From Spirochaetes bacterium GWF1_51_8 (GTDB lineage: Bacteria > Spirochaetota > Brevinematia > Brevinematales > GWF1-51-8), in assembly GCA_001829415.1 (NCBI GenBank), contig MIBE01000026.1, forward strand, positions 44,564 to 97,671: 53,108 nucleotides of DNA, in the 5' to 3' direction. The notes beneath the pieces were generated by a model. That model was not told the DNA's origin and ran no database searches. It saw only the letters and a program-made list of their open reading frames with translations. Below, piece by piece: positions 1 to 8,235 of this stretch. Within the stretch, counting starts at the first letter, position 1. Every line of letters begins with the position of its first letter. The position numbers and the translations under genes are program-made.

Positions 1-417
1 GTAGAGGTCGAGATCGAGCAGGCCGGTCTTGAAGCCCCGTATCGCGAGTGCCGCCGCGAGGTTGACCGCGACAGTCGATTTCCCGACACCGCCCTTCGAA
101 CTGTACACCGGAATGATGCCGCGTATCTCGTCGAACGCGTGAGGCGAAATGAACGAGCCGGGGGTTGTGCCGAGCTGAACTTTTCGCGATGTCACCTTGA
201 TATATATCTCGGCGGCGCCCGCTTTCAGCAGTACGGCTTCCGCGTTCTTTTTCATGAAGTCTTTCATCGGACATGCGGCGGTTGTGAGTTCGAGGTCGAA
301 TTCGACTTTTTTATCTTCGACTTTCAGGTTCTTGACCATATCGAGTTCGACAATATTCTTTCCGAGTTCCGGGTCCATCACAGTGGAGAGAGCCGCGAGT
401 ATTTCTTTTTCCGTCAT
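1..417 (-). CDS. mrp: Mrp/NBP35-family P-loop ATPase (partial, N-terminal 139 residues)
   Basis: This is the N-terminal part of an Mrp (ApbC/NBP35) iron-sulfur carrier ATPase; the gene runs off the left edge. Residues 1-80 form a MIP18/DUF59 domain, including the conserved TTAACPM stretch near residue 45. After a linker comes a deviant Walker A, KGGVGKST at residues 108-115, then DLDLY at the edge. The family carries and transfers Fe-S clusters in the cytoplasm. The start is ATG at 417, with AGGA about 9 bases upstream on the minus strand and a good promoter at 447-475. The gene is divergent from the PspC gene. The identification rests on two adjacent domains in the usual order, so it is firm; the C-terminal half with any CxxC motif cannot be seen. 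Confidence 0.9.
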   Translation of the reverse strand, partial: MTEKEILAALSTVMDPELGKNIVELDMVKNLKVEDKKVEFDLELTTAACPMKDFMKKNAEAVLLKAGAAEIYIKVTSRKVQLGTTPGSFISPHAFDEIRGIIPVYSSKGGVGKSTVAVNLAAALAIRGFKTGLLDLDLY

Positions 418-446
418 AGTAACAGTTCCTTGATTGATGTTTGTTT

Positions 447-475
447 AATATATCGAGGAAATCCGTTTTCGTCAA
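447..475 (-). promoter_or_regulatory. Predicted sigma-70 promoter for mrp
   Basis: On the minus strand TTGACG (470-475) and TATATT (447-452) are separated by 17 bases. It lies 30 bases upstream of the mrp start. Predicted by eye from the consensus. Confidence 0.6.
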
Positions 476-488
476 ATCGGGCTGAAAA

Positions 489-517
489 TTGTATTTCCTT
501 ACCGGGTTAGTTATAAT
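489..517 (+). promoter_or_regulatory. Predicted sigma-70 promoter for the PspC-yjbQ-macrodomain run
   Basis: A perfect TATAAT (512-517) lies 17 bases after a weak -35 TTGTAT (489-494), and 21 bases before the ATG at 539. It drives genes divergent from mrp. Confidence 0.5.
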
Positions 518-538
518 TATTGGTTGACGGAGGAATTT

Positions 539-2029
539 ATGGACAAATCGCTTTACCGTTCGAGGACGAACCGCAAGATCGGCGGGGTATGCGCGGGAAT
601 CGCGGAATACACGAATATGCCCGTGGGCGTAGTCAGGTTTCTATTTATCCTGCTCGTGCTTATGTCCGGCGGTCTGGCTTTCTTCCTTTATCTCTTTATG
701 ATGATCTTCGTTCCCGAGGAACCCGCCGGGTTCGGACGTGGCGCGGAAGAACCTAATCTCCAGCCGGTGAATATGACGTTTACCGCGTCGAAGAGCGCGC
801 CGAACAAGACCGAGTTCACGACGCCCGAACCTCCCCGCGCTTCGGAACCGCCCAAGCCGGAAACTCAGACGGAATTCGAGAAGACTTACCAGGAGTTCGT
901 CAAGGGGAGCGGGACTTCCACGAGCGAAGCGAAACCGGTCAAAGCCGCGATGCAGTCGATAGGGCTTGTGCTGTCGCTATTCGTCGCGCTCTGTCTGATC
1001 GCCCTCGGCGTTTATCTCATTATGCCCGAACAGCTCATCGTCTTCCGGAAGGCCGGGAGCGTGGTCATCGGGTTGCTTCTGTTTGTCTTCTCCGCGCAGA
1101 TGATGGTCACGACGATCTCGAAAAAAGTCTATTCCTTTTTTATATTTTCGCTCGGGGCGGTGTTCCTGACTATCGCGTTTTTTATGGTGGTGACCGGTTT
1201 CGATATCCTCAGCTACAACGTGTTCGGGGCATACTTCCGTCTGCTGCTGCCGGTCGGGCTGGTGGCGTTGGGAGTGAAGGTCGTCGCGCAGACGTTAGCG
1301 AAACGCGGCGAGTATAGGCCCGCCGGGATTCTTGTCGTCTCGATCATGTTTCTTTTCTTCGGATTCTATGCCGCCGATCAGGTCAAGGCGATGGAACCGG
1401 GGCTGAAGAGTATCGAACTTCCGTCCGAACTGAAAAAAGTGTTCGCGACTTCGAATATCTCAAGCGAGTTTTCTTCCGCGGACATGCCGGAAGATATCAC
1501 GATGGCGGTCTATAAAATAGTCAATAATACCGGGAACACGAAGATCGGGGTCACCGGCGGAGATATCACCTATAAGTTTGACGGTTCCAAGCCAAATATT
1601 TCCGAAGTAATCGACAGGGGTTACTTGAACTGGTCGTATGAACACACGACGGGGGACTCCGAAGTCAATCTCAGCGGGAAGTATCCCGCCGATATCGATC
1701 TCAAGGTCAGCACCGGGAATATAAAGGCCGATGTGTCCGCGATGAAGATTAAAAACGCCTCGCTTCTTGTATCGAGCGGCGATATGCGGATCAAGTTCGG
1801 CGGAACGGTCTCCTCTGTCTCGATGACAGTCTATGCCGGCGAGGGTGTAATCGAAATTCCCGAGACGGCATCGGTACATATGACTTTCAAGGACGGCGCT
1901 GGAAGTATTGCTGTTCCCGGGGAGTTCGAGAAGGTAAGCGATACCGAATGGAGCTATAACGGCGGCGGGATGAAAATTGAAATCGATGCCGAGGTCGGCT
2001 CCGGAAATATAAAAATCCGCTTGTATTAG
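539..2029 (+). CDS. PspC-domain multi-span membrane protein with C-terminal beta domain
   Basis: This 496-residue protein starts with a PspC domain (about residues 3-60: a basic stretch with GGVCAGIAEY, then a membrane helix and FVPEEP). A Pro/Glu-rich linker (about 65-135) follows, then about five more membrane segments to about residue 300. The C-terminal 180 residues are soluble, rich in Gly, Ser and Asn, and look like the beta-strand 'toastrack' (DUF4097/LiaF-like) domains of envelope-stress proteins. PspC and LiaF families act in membrane-stress sensing; that role here is inference. The ATG at 539 is chosen because GGAGG lies 5 bases upstream; an in-frame TTG at 524 lacks a ribosome site. 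It is followed 8 bases later by yjbQ. Confidence 0.75.
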   Translation: MDKSLYRSRTNRKIGGVCAGIAEYTNMPVGVVRFLFILLVLMSGGLAFFLYLFMMIFVPEEPAGFGRGAEEPNLQPVNMTFTASKSAPNKTEFTTPEPPRASEPPKPETQTEFEKTYQEFVKGSGTSTSEAKPVKAAMQSIGLVLSLFVALCLIALGVYLIMPEQLIVFRKAGSVVIGLLLFVFSAQMMVTTISKKVYSFFIFSLGAVFLTIAFFMVVTGFDILSYNVFGAYFRLLLPVGLVALGVKVVAQTLAKRGEYRPAGILVVSIMFLFFGFYAADQVKAMEPGLKSIELPSELKKVFATSNISSEFSSADMPEDITMAVYKIVNNTGNTKIGVTGGDITYKFDGSKPNISEVIDRGYLNWSYEHTTGDSEVNLSGKYPADIDLKVSTGNIKADVSAMKIKNASLLVSSGDMRIKFGGTVSSVSMTVYAGEGVIEIPETASVHMTFKDGAGSIAVPGEFEKVSDTEWSYNGGGMKIEIDAEVGSGNIKIRLY

Positions 2030-2037
2030 GATAGAAC

Positions 2038-2457
2038 ATGAAATCGTTTAGGAAAGAACTCTGGTTCAATACAGCCCAGCGTTTCGAACTCGTGAATATC
2101 ACCCGCGACGTGGAAACAGCGCTTGCGGAGAGCGGTATCCGCGAGGGGCTCTGCCTTGTCAACGCGATGCATATCACGGCGAGCGTGTTCATCAATGACA
2201 ACGAGTCCGGGCTTCACGAGGACTACAAGGACTGGCTCGAACAACTCGCCCCGCACGCCCCGGTTTCCCGTTACCGCCACAACCGAACAGGCGAGGATAA
2301 CGGCGACGCGCACCTCAAGCGTCAGGTGATGGGGCGTGAGGTGGTGGCCGCGGTGACTGACGGACGGCTCGACTTCGGGCCGTGGGAACAGATATTCTAC
2401 GGCGAGTTCGACGGGCGCCGCCGGAAAAGAGTACTCGTGAAAATAATCGGGGAATAG
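2038..2457 (+). CDS. yjbQ: YjbQ / UPF0047 family protein
   Basis: At 139 residues this is the usual length for the YjbQ (UPF0047, TIGR00149) family. The family signatures are present: [19 protein letters not shown] in the middle and HLKRQVMG followed by [13 protein letters not shown] near the end. These hold the conserved His, Glu and Asp residues. E. coli YjbQ has a weak thiamine-phosphate synthase activity in vitro, but the true role of the family is not settled. The gene sits between the PspC gene (8-base gap) and a macrodomain gene (6-base gap), so the three probably share a transcript. Nothing is missing or unusual in the protein. Confidence 0.85.
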   Translation: MKSFRKELWFNTAQRFELVNITRDVETALAESGIREGLCLVNAMHITASVFINDNESGLHEDYKDWLEQLAPHAPVSRYRHNRTGEDNGDAHLKRQVMGREVVAAVTDGRLDFGPWEQIFYGEFDGRRRKRVLVKIIGE

Positions 2458-2463
2458 GGAACT

Positions 2464-3006
2464 ATGAAAACACTCATGGACGGACGGCTGATTGTCAAGT
2501 CCGGCGACATCACGAAAGAAAAAGCGGACGCGATTGTGAACGCCGCGAACTCGACGCTCTTGGGCGGCGGGGGAGTGGACGGCGCGATCCATAGCGCAGG
2601 CGGCCCGTCGATCCTCGAAGAGTGCCGAGCGATCCGCAAAAAGGTTTATCCCAACGGGCTTCCGGCGGGCGAAGCTGTCGCGACGTCGGCGGGCGAACTT
2701 CCCGCGCGTTTTGTCATCCACACAGTCGGGCCGGTCTGGCACGGCGGGAACCAGAACGAGCCGGAGATTTTAGCGAACGCTTACCAGAACTCGCTCAGAG
2801 CCGCCGAAGAAAAGGGATGCGCGACTATCGCGTTCCCGGCGATCTCGACCGGAGTCTACGGATTTCCGCGCGAGCTTGCGGCGAAAATCGTCTCGCGCGT
2901 ACTGATGGAATATTTCTTATCGGACGGCAAGATTTCCACGGTCACCCTTGTGTTCTACGGAAAGTCCGATTACGAGATTTTCCTCGCTCATTCGGATTTG
3001 GAGTAA
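2464..3006 (+). CDS. Macrodomain ADP-ribose-binding hydrolase
   Basis: This 180-residue single-domain protein is a macrodomain of the YmdB/MacroD type, which removes the acetyl group from O-acetyl-ADP-ribose and can remove mono-ADP-ribose from proteins. Key motifs are GDIT near residue 16, NAANSTLLGGGGVDGAIH in the substrate loop, GEAVATSAGELPARFVIHTVGP, and the later FPAISTGVYGFP. The Asn and Asp positions of active MacroD hydrolases are conserved, so catalysis is likely. No ADP-ribosyltransferase gene is nearby, which argues against a toxin-antidote pair here. Its last 19 bases overlap the end of the convergent small gene. Confidence 0.92.
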   Translation: MKTLMDGRLIVKSGDITKEKADAIVNAANSTLLGGGGVDGAIHSAGGPSILEECRAIRKKVYPNGLPAGEAVATSAGELPARFVIHTVGPVWHGGNQNEPEILANAYQNSLRAAEEKGCATIAFPAISTGVYGFPRELAAKIVSRVLMEYFLSDGKISTVTLVFYGKSDYEIFLAHSDLE

Positions 3007-3341
3007 ACCCCGAAAAGCCTTTCCAGTTCCAGCACGATCTTCCTGAGCATGGCGATATCCGATTTCGCGCTCAGATCGAAAAATATCTCGCGTTTCCGGG
3101 AAACATTTTCCATCACGGCGATAAACTCGATTTCGGGAACCCCGAGTGCGGTTTCCATTATGGCGAGAGTCTGCTCCATATTCTGATGCGGCTCCGACCC
3201 GAATTTTAAAAGATGCAGGTCGCGGATAGTCTGGAGCATGGTTTCGATCACGATGTCCTTATCCGCTTGGGCGTTATCGGCGTAGGCGGTATCCTTCATC
3301 ACCCTGATCTGGTATTTTAATCCGTCGATAAAGTGTTTCAT
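2988..3341 (-). CDS. Hypothetical alpha-helical protein, 117 aa
   Basis: I do not recognise this protein. It is 117 residues, predicted mainly helical and charged, with no signal peptide or membrane segment (MKHFIDGLKYQIRVMKD... at the start; LRKIVLELERLFGVY near the end). The ATG at 3341 is preferred because AAAGGA lies 6 bases upstream; the open frame extends to 3452, but that would overlap the divergent promoter and start of the next gene. It overlaps the end of the macrodomain gene by 19 bases tail to tail. Codon use resembles its neighbours, which supports a real gene. No function is assigned. Confidence 0.6.
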   Translation of the reverse strand: MKHFIDGLKYQIRVMKDTAYADNAQADKDIVIETMLQTIRDLHLLKFGSEPHQNMEQTLAIMETALGVPEIEFIAVMENVSRKREIFFDLSAKSDIAMLRKIVLELERLFGVYSKSE

Positions 3342-3354
3342 GTATGTCCTTTGG

Positions 3355-3383
3355 TTGAATATTTCATAAGAATCTATTATAAT
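3355..3383 (+). promoter_or_regulatory. Predicted sigma-70 promoter for the outer-membrane protein gene
   Basis: TTGAAT (3355-3360), a 17-base spacer and a perfect TATAAT (3378-3383) lie 40 bases before the ATG at 3424, in the gap between divergent genes. Confidence 0.65.
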
Positions 3384-3423
3384 ATATTCCTGCGGATTTT
3401 TCCAGTGAAGGAATGAGGAAACT

Positions 3424-4425
3424 ATGAAACGTCTATTTGCTCTCGGGATCATGTTTTTGACAGTATCCGATCTCTCGGCGTGGCGGGCGATCGGAAGGTA
3501 TTCCCTCGGGAGCGAGGCGAACGGGATCGGCGGGGCATACGTCGGTTTCGCTGAAACCGAGCTTTCGGTGCATTACAATCCCGCGGGAATCGCGCAGATC
3601 GCCGGGCAATGGGAGTTTATGTACGAGGTCTCAACAGGCATCCAGTCCGAAAACCTTCTCAATTTTAACCTGAAGTTCTATCCGGATATATTTCCGTTTT
3701 TCAGTACCGTAGTTTCGGCCGGCGATCTCCGTCTCGCCCTGTCATGGTCTACCCTTTTCGACGGCTATTCCCATGACTCGATTCTCGTGCGCTCGCTGAA
3801 AGTAACGGTCGCGTATCCCATTTTGAAAAACCTTTCGGTCGGCGCGGGGTTCGGTCCCGTGTTCGCGTTCGAGAGTTCCGGGATCGCCTACGGATGGTCA
3901 GCGAATTTCGGCGTCCTGTGGAAGATCACCGAAGACTTCCAAATCGGGGCTTGCTTCCATACCGCGATTGCCGTAAACTGGGTGAATCCGGTTTCCGGTT
4001 CGAGCCTGTCCGAGACTTATCCCGCCGTCTTCGATATCGGGATATCGTGGAAAGCCGCGAACACGGCGATCCTATTCGCCAGCATGGAATATATCGATAT
4101 CACGGGAATCAAGTACATCCTGAACGGCGTCGACCATTCGCCCGTCTTCGATTCGAATCTCTTCTCACGTCTCCACCCGCACTTGGGCGTCCGTTTCCTC
4201 GAGGCGTTCACCGGGGCGCACCTGAGTCTCGGCTTTATGATCGACAGCGAGTATTTCGAGACCGGCGGGATCAACCAGTACCTCTTCACCATAGGAGTCC
4301 GAGCGTTCGCGAAGAACGCGGTTTTCCACGCTTCAATCATCGACGCGCTCTTATTCTCGATCTTCTACCCATACAATTCGTCCGAGGAAAGGATCAATAT
4401 CGGGGTGACGTTCCAGATATATTAG
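3424..4425 (+). CDS. Outer-membrane beta-barrel protein, UPF0164/FadL-PorV-like
   Basis: This 333-residue protein has a signal peptide of about 19 residues ending LSA, then the N-terminal pattern of FadL/PorV-type barrels: GSEANGIGGAYVGFAE followed by NPAGIAQIAG. The remainder alternates short amphipathic strands and turns, with a terminal Phe-Gln-Ile-Tyr suited to barrel assembly. The closest family I know is UPF0164, the FadL-like outer-membrane proteins expanded in Treponema. A role in taking up hydrophobic molecules is inference. GGAA lies a few bases before the start. Its stop codon interlocks with that of tlyA on the other strand over 4422-4425. Confidence 0.75.
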   Translation: MKRLFALGIMFLTVSDLSAWRAIGRYSLGSEANGIGGAYVGFAETELSVHYNPAGIAQIAGQWEFMYEVSTGIQSENLLNFNLKFYPDIFPFFSTVVSAGDLRLALSWSTLFDGYSHDSILVRSLKVTVAYPILKNLSVGAGFGPVFAFESSGIAYGWSANFGVLWKITEDFQIGACFHTAIAVNWVNPVSGSSLSETYPAVFDIGISWKAANTAILFASMEYIDITGIKYILNGVDHSPVFDSNLFSRLHPHLGVRFLEAFTGAHLSLGFMIDSEYFETGGINQYLFTIGVRAFAKNAVFHASIIDALLFSIFYPYNSSEERINIGVTFQIY

Positions 4426-5180
4426 GATCGGCTTTTTCTGAACATCGCGAGATATTCGACATTTCTGCTCCGCGCTCCGGATATCGGCGATTCGATGACA
4501 TCGCTATGATCCAGCCCGATCCTCCGCGCGAACTCCAGCACGTTTTCCACCGCCTTGTCACGGAACTCCGGCCGGGCGATTCCGCCCTTCGATATCTGTT
4601 CGCGCTTCAATTCGAACTGCGGCTTGATTAACGTGACGATCCTGAAATCGCCGGTGAGGACTTTTACTAACGGCTCGAAGATACGGGTGAGCGAGATGAA
4701 CGATACATCGACTACCGCGAAAACGGGCGGCGGGTCGAATACGATGGACGGCAGATCGGCGGCGTGCGTCTTCTCCATGCAGCGGACACGCGGGTCGGAA
4801 CGGAGTTTCCACGCGAGCTGGTTCGTGCCGACATCTACAGCGTAGACCACTGACGCGCCCTTCTCGAGGAGCACCTCGGTAAATCCGCCCGTGGATGCGC
4901 CGACATCGATAGCGGGAAGCCCATGGATGTCGAGAGCGAAATACTCGAACGCCCGAAGGAGTTTCAGTGCGCCCCGTCCGACATAAGGAAATTTCTCCTT
5001 GATTCGAACTGCGGCGTCGGGAAAAAATTTATTTCCGGGTTTGGTGACGAGGGTTTCGTCGATAAGAACGTTACCGGCGAGGATTTCGGCATGCGCCTTC
5101 TCGCGTGAATCGAAGAGTCCTTTTTCGAACAGCAGAACGTCGAGACGCTGTTTGACCGGTTTACTTTCCGGGTCCCGCAC
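4422..5180 (-). CDS. tlyA: TlyA-family rRNA 2'-O-methyltransferase
   Basis: The protein joins an N-terminal S4 RNA-binding domain (about residues 9-65, KQRLDVLLFEKGLFDSREKA) to an FtsJ/RrmJ-like methyltransferase. The SAM loop is IDVGASTGGFTE at about 91-102. The catalytic K-D-K-E set is visible as GRGALKL, VVDVSFISLT, LIKPQFEL and NVEYL. Family members methylate ribose in 16S and 23S rRNA. I place the start at GTG 5180 because AGAGG stands 6 bases upstream; this gives 252 residues, slightly under the usual length. The longer open frame to 5258 has no ribosome site. The first 20 bases overlap the end of ymdB, so the two are probably co-translated. Confidence 0.88.
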   Translation of the reverse strand: MRDPESKPVKQRLDVLLFEKGLFDSREKAHAEILAGNVLIDETLVTKPGNKFFPDAAVRIKEKFPYVGRGALKLLRAFEYFALDIHGLPAIDVGASTGGFTEVLLEKGASVVYAVDVGTNQLAWKLRSDPRVRCMEKTHAADLPSIVFDPPPVFAVVDVSFISLTRIFEPLVKVLTGDFRIVTLIKPQFELKREQISKGGIARPEFRDKAVENVLEFARRIGLDHSDVIESPISGARSRNVEYLAMFRKSRS

Positions 5181-5982
5181 CGAAAACCTCTTTGAAGCGC
5201 GAGATGAATACCGCCTGCCCGGTCGTTTTGTCGATATCGACGATGATCCCGTTGACAAACGTCGGGCCGTTCTCCTCGGGGGAGAAACGTACCGGCAGGT
5301 GCTGGACTATCTTTCGATAGGAATCGGCGATCTTCATGCCGATGATCGATTCCTGGCATCCGCACATCCCGATATCGGTGATGTACGCGGTTTTATTCGG
5401 CAGGATAGTCTCGTCGGCGGTCTGGATATGCGTATGCGTTCCCCAGATCGCGCTGGCCTTCCCGTCGAGATAACGGCCGAACATCTGCTTCTCGCTCGTG
5501 GCTTCGGCGTGAAAATCGACCAGAATGATCTTCACCCCTTCCTTCTTGAGCTGTTCGATCTCACGTTCCACCGTATGGAACGGGCATTCGATCGGCTCCA
5601 TATAAATCCGGCCCATCGCGCTGATGACAGCGAAACGGACTCCGGTGGGGGAATTGATTACCACGGAACCGTGGCCGGGGGTGTTCTCGGGAAAATTGAT
5701 CGGACGGAGAAAGCCCGGGTATTTATCGATAAACTCGAATGTTTCCTTTTTCTGCCAGACATGGTTTCCCGATGTGATCGCTTCCACGCCGTACTGGAAA
5801 AACTCTTCCACGTTGGTACGGGTGATACCGAATCCGTGAGCGGCGTTTTCGCCGTTGACGATCAAGGTATCGGGCTGCCATTTCTCACGGAACGCGCGCA
5901 GACAGGCTATAAACGCTTTTCTGCCGGGATCGCCGATAATATCGCCGAACGCGGCAACTCTGAACACATTTGAAGACTTCAT
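5161..5982 (-). CDS. ymdB: YmdB-family metallophosphoesterase
   Basis: At 273 residues this matches the TIGR00282/YmdB family of di-metal phosphodiesterases (B. subtilis YmdB hydrolyses cyclic nucleotides and affects biofilm and motility decisions). Metal-binding motifs are complete: GDIIGDPGR at the N-terminus, NGENAAHGFGIT, TSGNHVW, VDFHAEATSEK and GTHTHIQTADE. The ATG at 5982 follows AAGGA with suitable spacing; an upstream in-frame ATG at 6021 lacks one. It is cytoplasmic, and its last 20 bases overlap tlyA. The family is often found near rny and recA; here it is paired with tlyA instead. Confidence 0.9.
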   Translation of the reverse strand: MKSSNVFRVAAFGDIIGDPGRKAFIACLRAFREKWQPDTLIVNGENAAHGFGITRTNVEEFFQYGVEAITSGNHVWQKKETFEFIDKYPGFLRPINFPENTPGHGSVVINSPTGVRFAVISAMGRIYMEPIECPFHTVEREIEQLKKEGVKIILVDFHAEATSEKQMFGRYLDGKASAIWGTHTHIQTADETILPNKTAYITDIGMCGCQESIIGMKIADSYRKIVQHLPVRFSPEENGPTFVNGIIVDIDKTTGQAVFISRFKEVFGAGPGK

Positions 5983-6012
5983 ATATATCCTTATCTTTCG
6001 AAATATCGCTTT

Positions 6013-6034
6013 AAAAAACAACCGGTATTCCGGT
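6013..6034 (-). terminator. Possible weak intrinsic terminator after the SpoIIE-type phosphatase gene
   Basis: On the minus strand a 5-bp stem (ACCGG/CCGGT, 6021-6034) with a 4-base loop is followed by TGTTTTTT. The stem is short, so the call is tentative. The 155-base gap 5983-6137 holds nothing else I can name. Confidence 0.35.
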
Positions 6035-6137
6035 ATATGTGCCGTGCCGCCTAACGGACGTAGACGATTTAACTTTAACTGATATCAGGATTTGAGACAG
6101 CACATACTTTAAAGCATGACGGACAAAAACGCAAGAT

Positions 6138-8078
6138 TTACATTTTTCTTTCGACGATGAGAATCGAAACATCGTCCTCCAACTGGCGGTCGGCGCGGTG
6201 ACGTTCGAAGTCCTCGACCACGAGCTGGAGAAACTCCTCGGCGGAAACCCCGCTCCATTCGCGGGTGAACTCGACGAGGTGTTCCATACCGAACTTCTTC
6301 CCGGCGTTGTTCCGTGTGTTGACAAATCCGTCCGAGAAGATCAGTATCTTATCGCCCCGTTCGAGCTTATCGCTCTTGTAGCTGAATTTGACGATCTGTG
6401 TGTCGAACACTCCGATCATCGACGAGGATGACGAAATGAGCTGGCAGGACTTCGACGATTTCCTGAAAAGGATTGCGGGGATATGCCCGGCGGAGATGTA
6501 GTCGAAACTCAGGTCGGGATGGAACACCACCACAAACGCCGTGAAATAGTTGATATACTTTATCTCCTGGCGGTTGATAAGGTCGTGTATTTTATGATTG
6601 ACTTCCTGCATGATATCGATAATCGACTGTTTGTTCTGGATCGCGTAGAGGAATGAGATTTTTGTCAGCATTGTGATCATCGAGGCGGGAATGCCGTGCC
6701 CGGAGATGTCGGCGAGGTAGGTGACGAGCTGGTCGGGTTTCACGACTATATCGATCGTATCGCCGCCGATCCCTTCCATCTGGCGGACGAACGAGGTCAC
6801 GGTCAGGTCTTTCCATGTCAGGTGCGGCGGAATGAGGCCTTTCTGGATAGACGCGGCGAACGAAAACTCGTGACGGGCCAGTTCGTCCTTCCTCTCCAAC
6901 TGCGAAAGCGCGAATTGAAGTTCCTCGGTTCTCGCATCGATAATCTCGGACATATGATTCCTCACCTCGCGGAGATGATCGCGCATCACGGAAATCTTGC
7001 CCGCGAGCCTGCCTATTTCGTCCGGACGGTCGGCGATGATTTCGGTATCGAGATTGTTCGATGCGACAGCATCGGCGGCGTCCGCGAGCTTATTCAGCCT
7101 CGATGTGATATTCCGCGACACCATCGTCCCCGAGAGGATAATCAGGATCGCGAAAACTAATACAAGGCCCGCGCAGTAGAGCACTATCCGTGTGCGTAGG
7201 CTTCCGAATAGGAAGTCGTCCGATGCGCCGTTGATCAGGTACCATTGCGAGGGAAGTTTCACAGTCGACTTTAACAGTGTCGCGGAGTAGAAATACTTCT
7301 GATCGTTTTTGTATACCGGCTGGAACCGGCTCCAATCCTGCCATGGGGGTGCGGAGGCTATGTGCATGTCCTTGTAAAAAGTCTCGCCCTCGTAGAACAT
7401 CATCCCTTTTTTTATCCGGATCGTACCGTCGGAATTGACTATTGCCATATCGAGGAAATCGTCTCCGCCGGGCAGGCCGTCGAATTGTCCGTCTTCGATC
7501 TCGATCCTGTCAAGGAACTCGCCCAGCTCAATTCCATAACCGAGAATACCGAATCCGGTTTCCGGGCGGCCGACTATCCGGATGAGCCAAACATACGGAT
7601 ATTTGAGAATCTGGAACCAGTCGGTGAAAATGACCTGCTGGAAATTCGTTTCTTTTAATTTAAAATACCAACGGTCGGATTCGATCGAGGGATCGAGGAT
7701 GCCGCCGGATTGCCCGTCGATAAATATCTCACGGGTCTTATCGTTTACTAAAAGAGAATTCATCGAGTACGGCCCGGAGATACTCGAAATCGCCTCGAAT
7801 GCCGCCTTCGTATTCGCGGCGGATGGGTCGCGGAAGAAACTGAGGATTTCCTTGGATTCGGAGCAGATTTTCAGTAAGGTCAGTCTTTCGTTGAGAAGCG
7901 AGTCGATTTTAACGGCTTGCGGTACCGTGATAGACGAATGAAAATCAGACATGATTTTATTGTAGTTCCGGTCATGGAAAATGATGATCGCGGGGATTTG
8001 GACAACAAAGACAATAAAAAGCAGTGAAAGGGTCATGAAAAAGAGAAACTTGGATGTGATTCCTGATTGAATTTTCAT
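6138..8078 (-). CDS. Membrane-bound SpoIIE/RsbU-type PP2C phosphatase with extracytoplasmic sensor and HAMP
   Basis: This 646-residue sensor-phosphatase has a first membrane helix at about 10-34 and a periplasmic Cache-like sensing region at about 38-295. A second helix (about 298-320), a HAMP domain (about 320-372), a coiled-coil linker, and a SpoIIE-type PP2C domain (about 405-646) follow. PP2C metal residues are in place: GGD at 438-440, ADISGHG at 456-462, and a late LEDDVSIL. Such enzymes dephosphorylate a STAS anti-anti-sigma protein, but no STAS or RsbW-like gene is in the window, so the target is elsewhere. The ATG at 8078 has AAAGGTG just upstream; the open frame beyond it (to 8438) overlaps the divergent gene and is not used. 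Confidence 0.87.
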   Translation of the reverse strand: MKIQSGITSKFLFFMTLSLLFIVFVVQIPAIIIFHDRNYNKIMSDFHSSITVPQAVKIDSLLNERLTLLKICSESKEILSFFRDPSAANTKAAFEAISSISGPYSMNSLLVNDKTREIFIDGQSGGILDPSIESDRWYFKLKETNFQQVIFTDWFQILKYPYVWLIRIVGRPETGFGILGYGIELGEFLDRIEIEDGQFDGLPGGDDFLDMAIVNSDGTIRIKKGMMFYEGETFYKDMHIASAPPWQDWSRFQPVYKNDQKYFYSATLLKSTVKLPSQWYLINGASDDFLFGSLRTRIVLYCAGLVLVFAILIILSGTMVSRNITSRLNKLADAADAVASNNLDTEIIADRPDEIGRLAGKISVMRDHLREVRNHMSEIIDARTEELQFALSQLERKDELARHEFSFAASIQKGLIPPHLTWKDLTVTSFVRQMEGIGGDTIDIVVKPDQLVTYLADISGHGIPASMITMLTKISFLYAIQNKQSIIDIMQEVNHKIHDLINRQEIKYINYFTAFVVVFHPDLSFDYISAGHIPAILFRKSSKSCQLISSSSSMIGVFDTQIVKFSYKSDKLERGDKILIFSDGFVNTRNNAGKKFGMEHLVEFTREWSGVSAEEFLQLVVEDFERHRADRQLEDDVSILIVERKM

Positions 8079-8106
8079 ATCACCTTTTTCATTATTGAGT
8101 TTTCTT

Positions 8107-8135
8107 AGTTTAGCCTGTTTTATAAGATTTGTAAA
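8107..8135 (-). promoter_or_regulatory. Predicted sigma-70 promoter for the phosphatase gene
   Basis: On the minus strand TTTACA (8130-8135) and TAAACT (8107-8112) are 17 bases apart, 29 bases before the ATG at 8078. Confidence 0.45.
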
Positions 8136-8187
8136 GCGGATCGACGTTGAAGGGATTGGTTTCCTTAATGAAGGAATACGAAATATC

Positions 8188-8215
8188 TTTACAATTACCC
8201 CGGATAAGGTACAAT
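8188..8215 (+). promoter_or_regulatory. Predicted sigma-70 promoter for the YkgJ-like gene
   Basis: TTTACA (8188-8193) and TACAAT (8210-8215) with a 16-base spacer lie 20 bases before the ATG at 8236. Confidence 0.55.
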
Positions 8216-8235
8216 ATAGGTTGGCGAGGTACACT

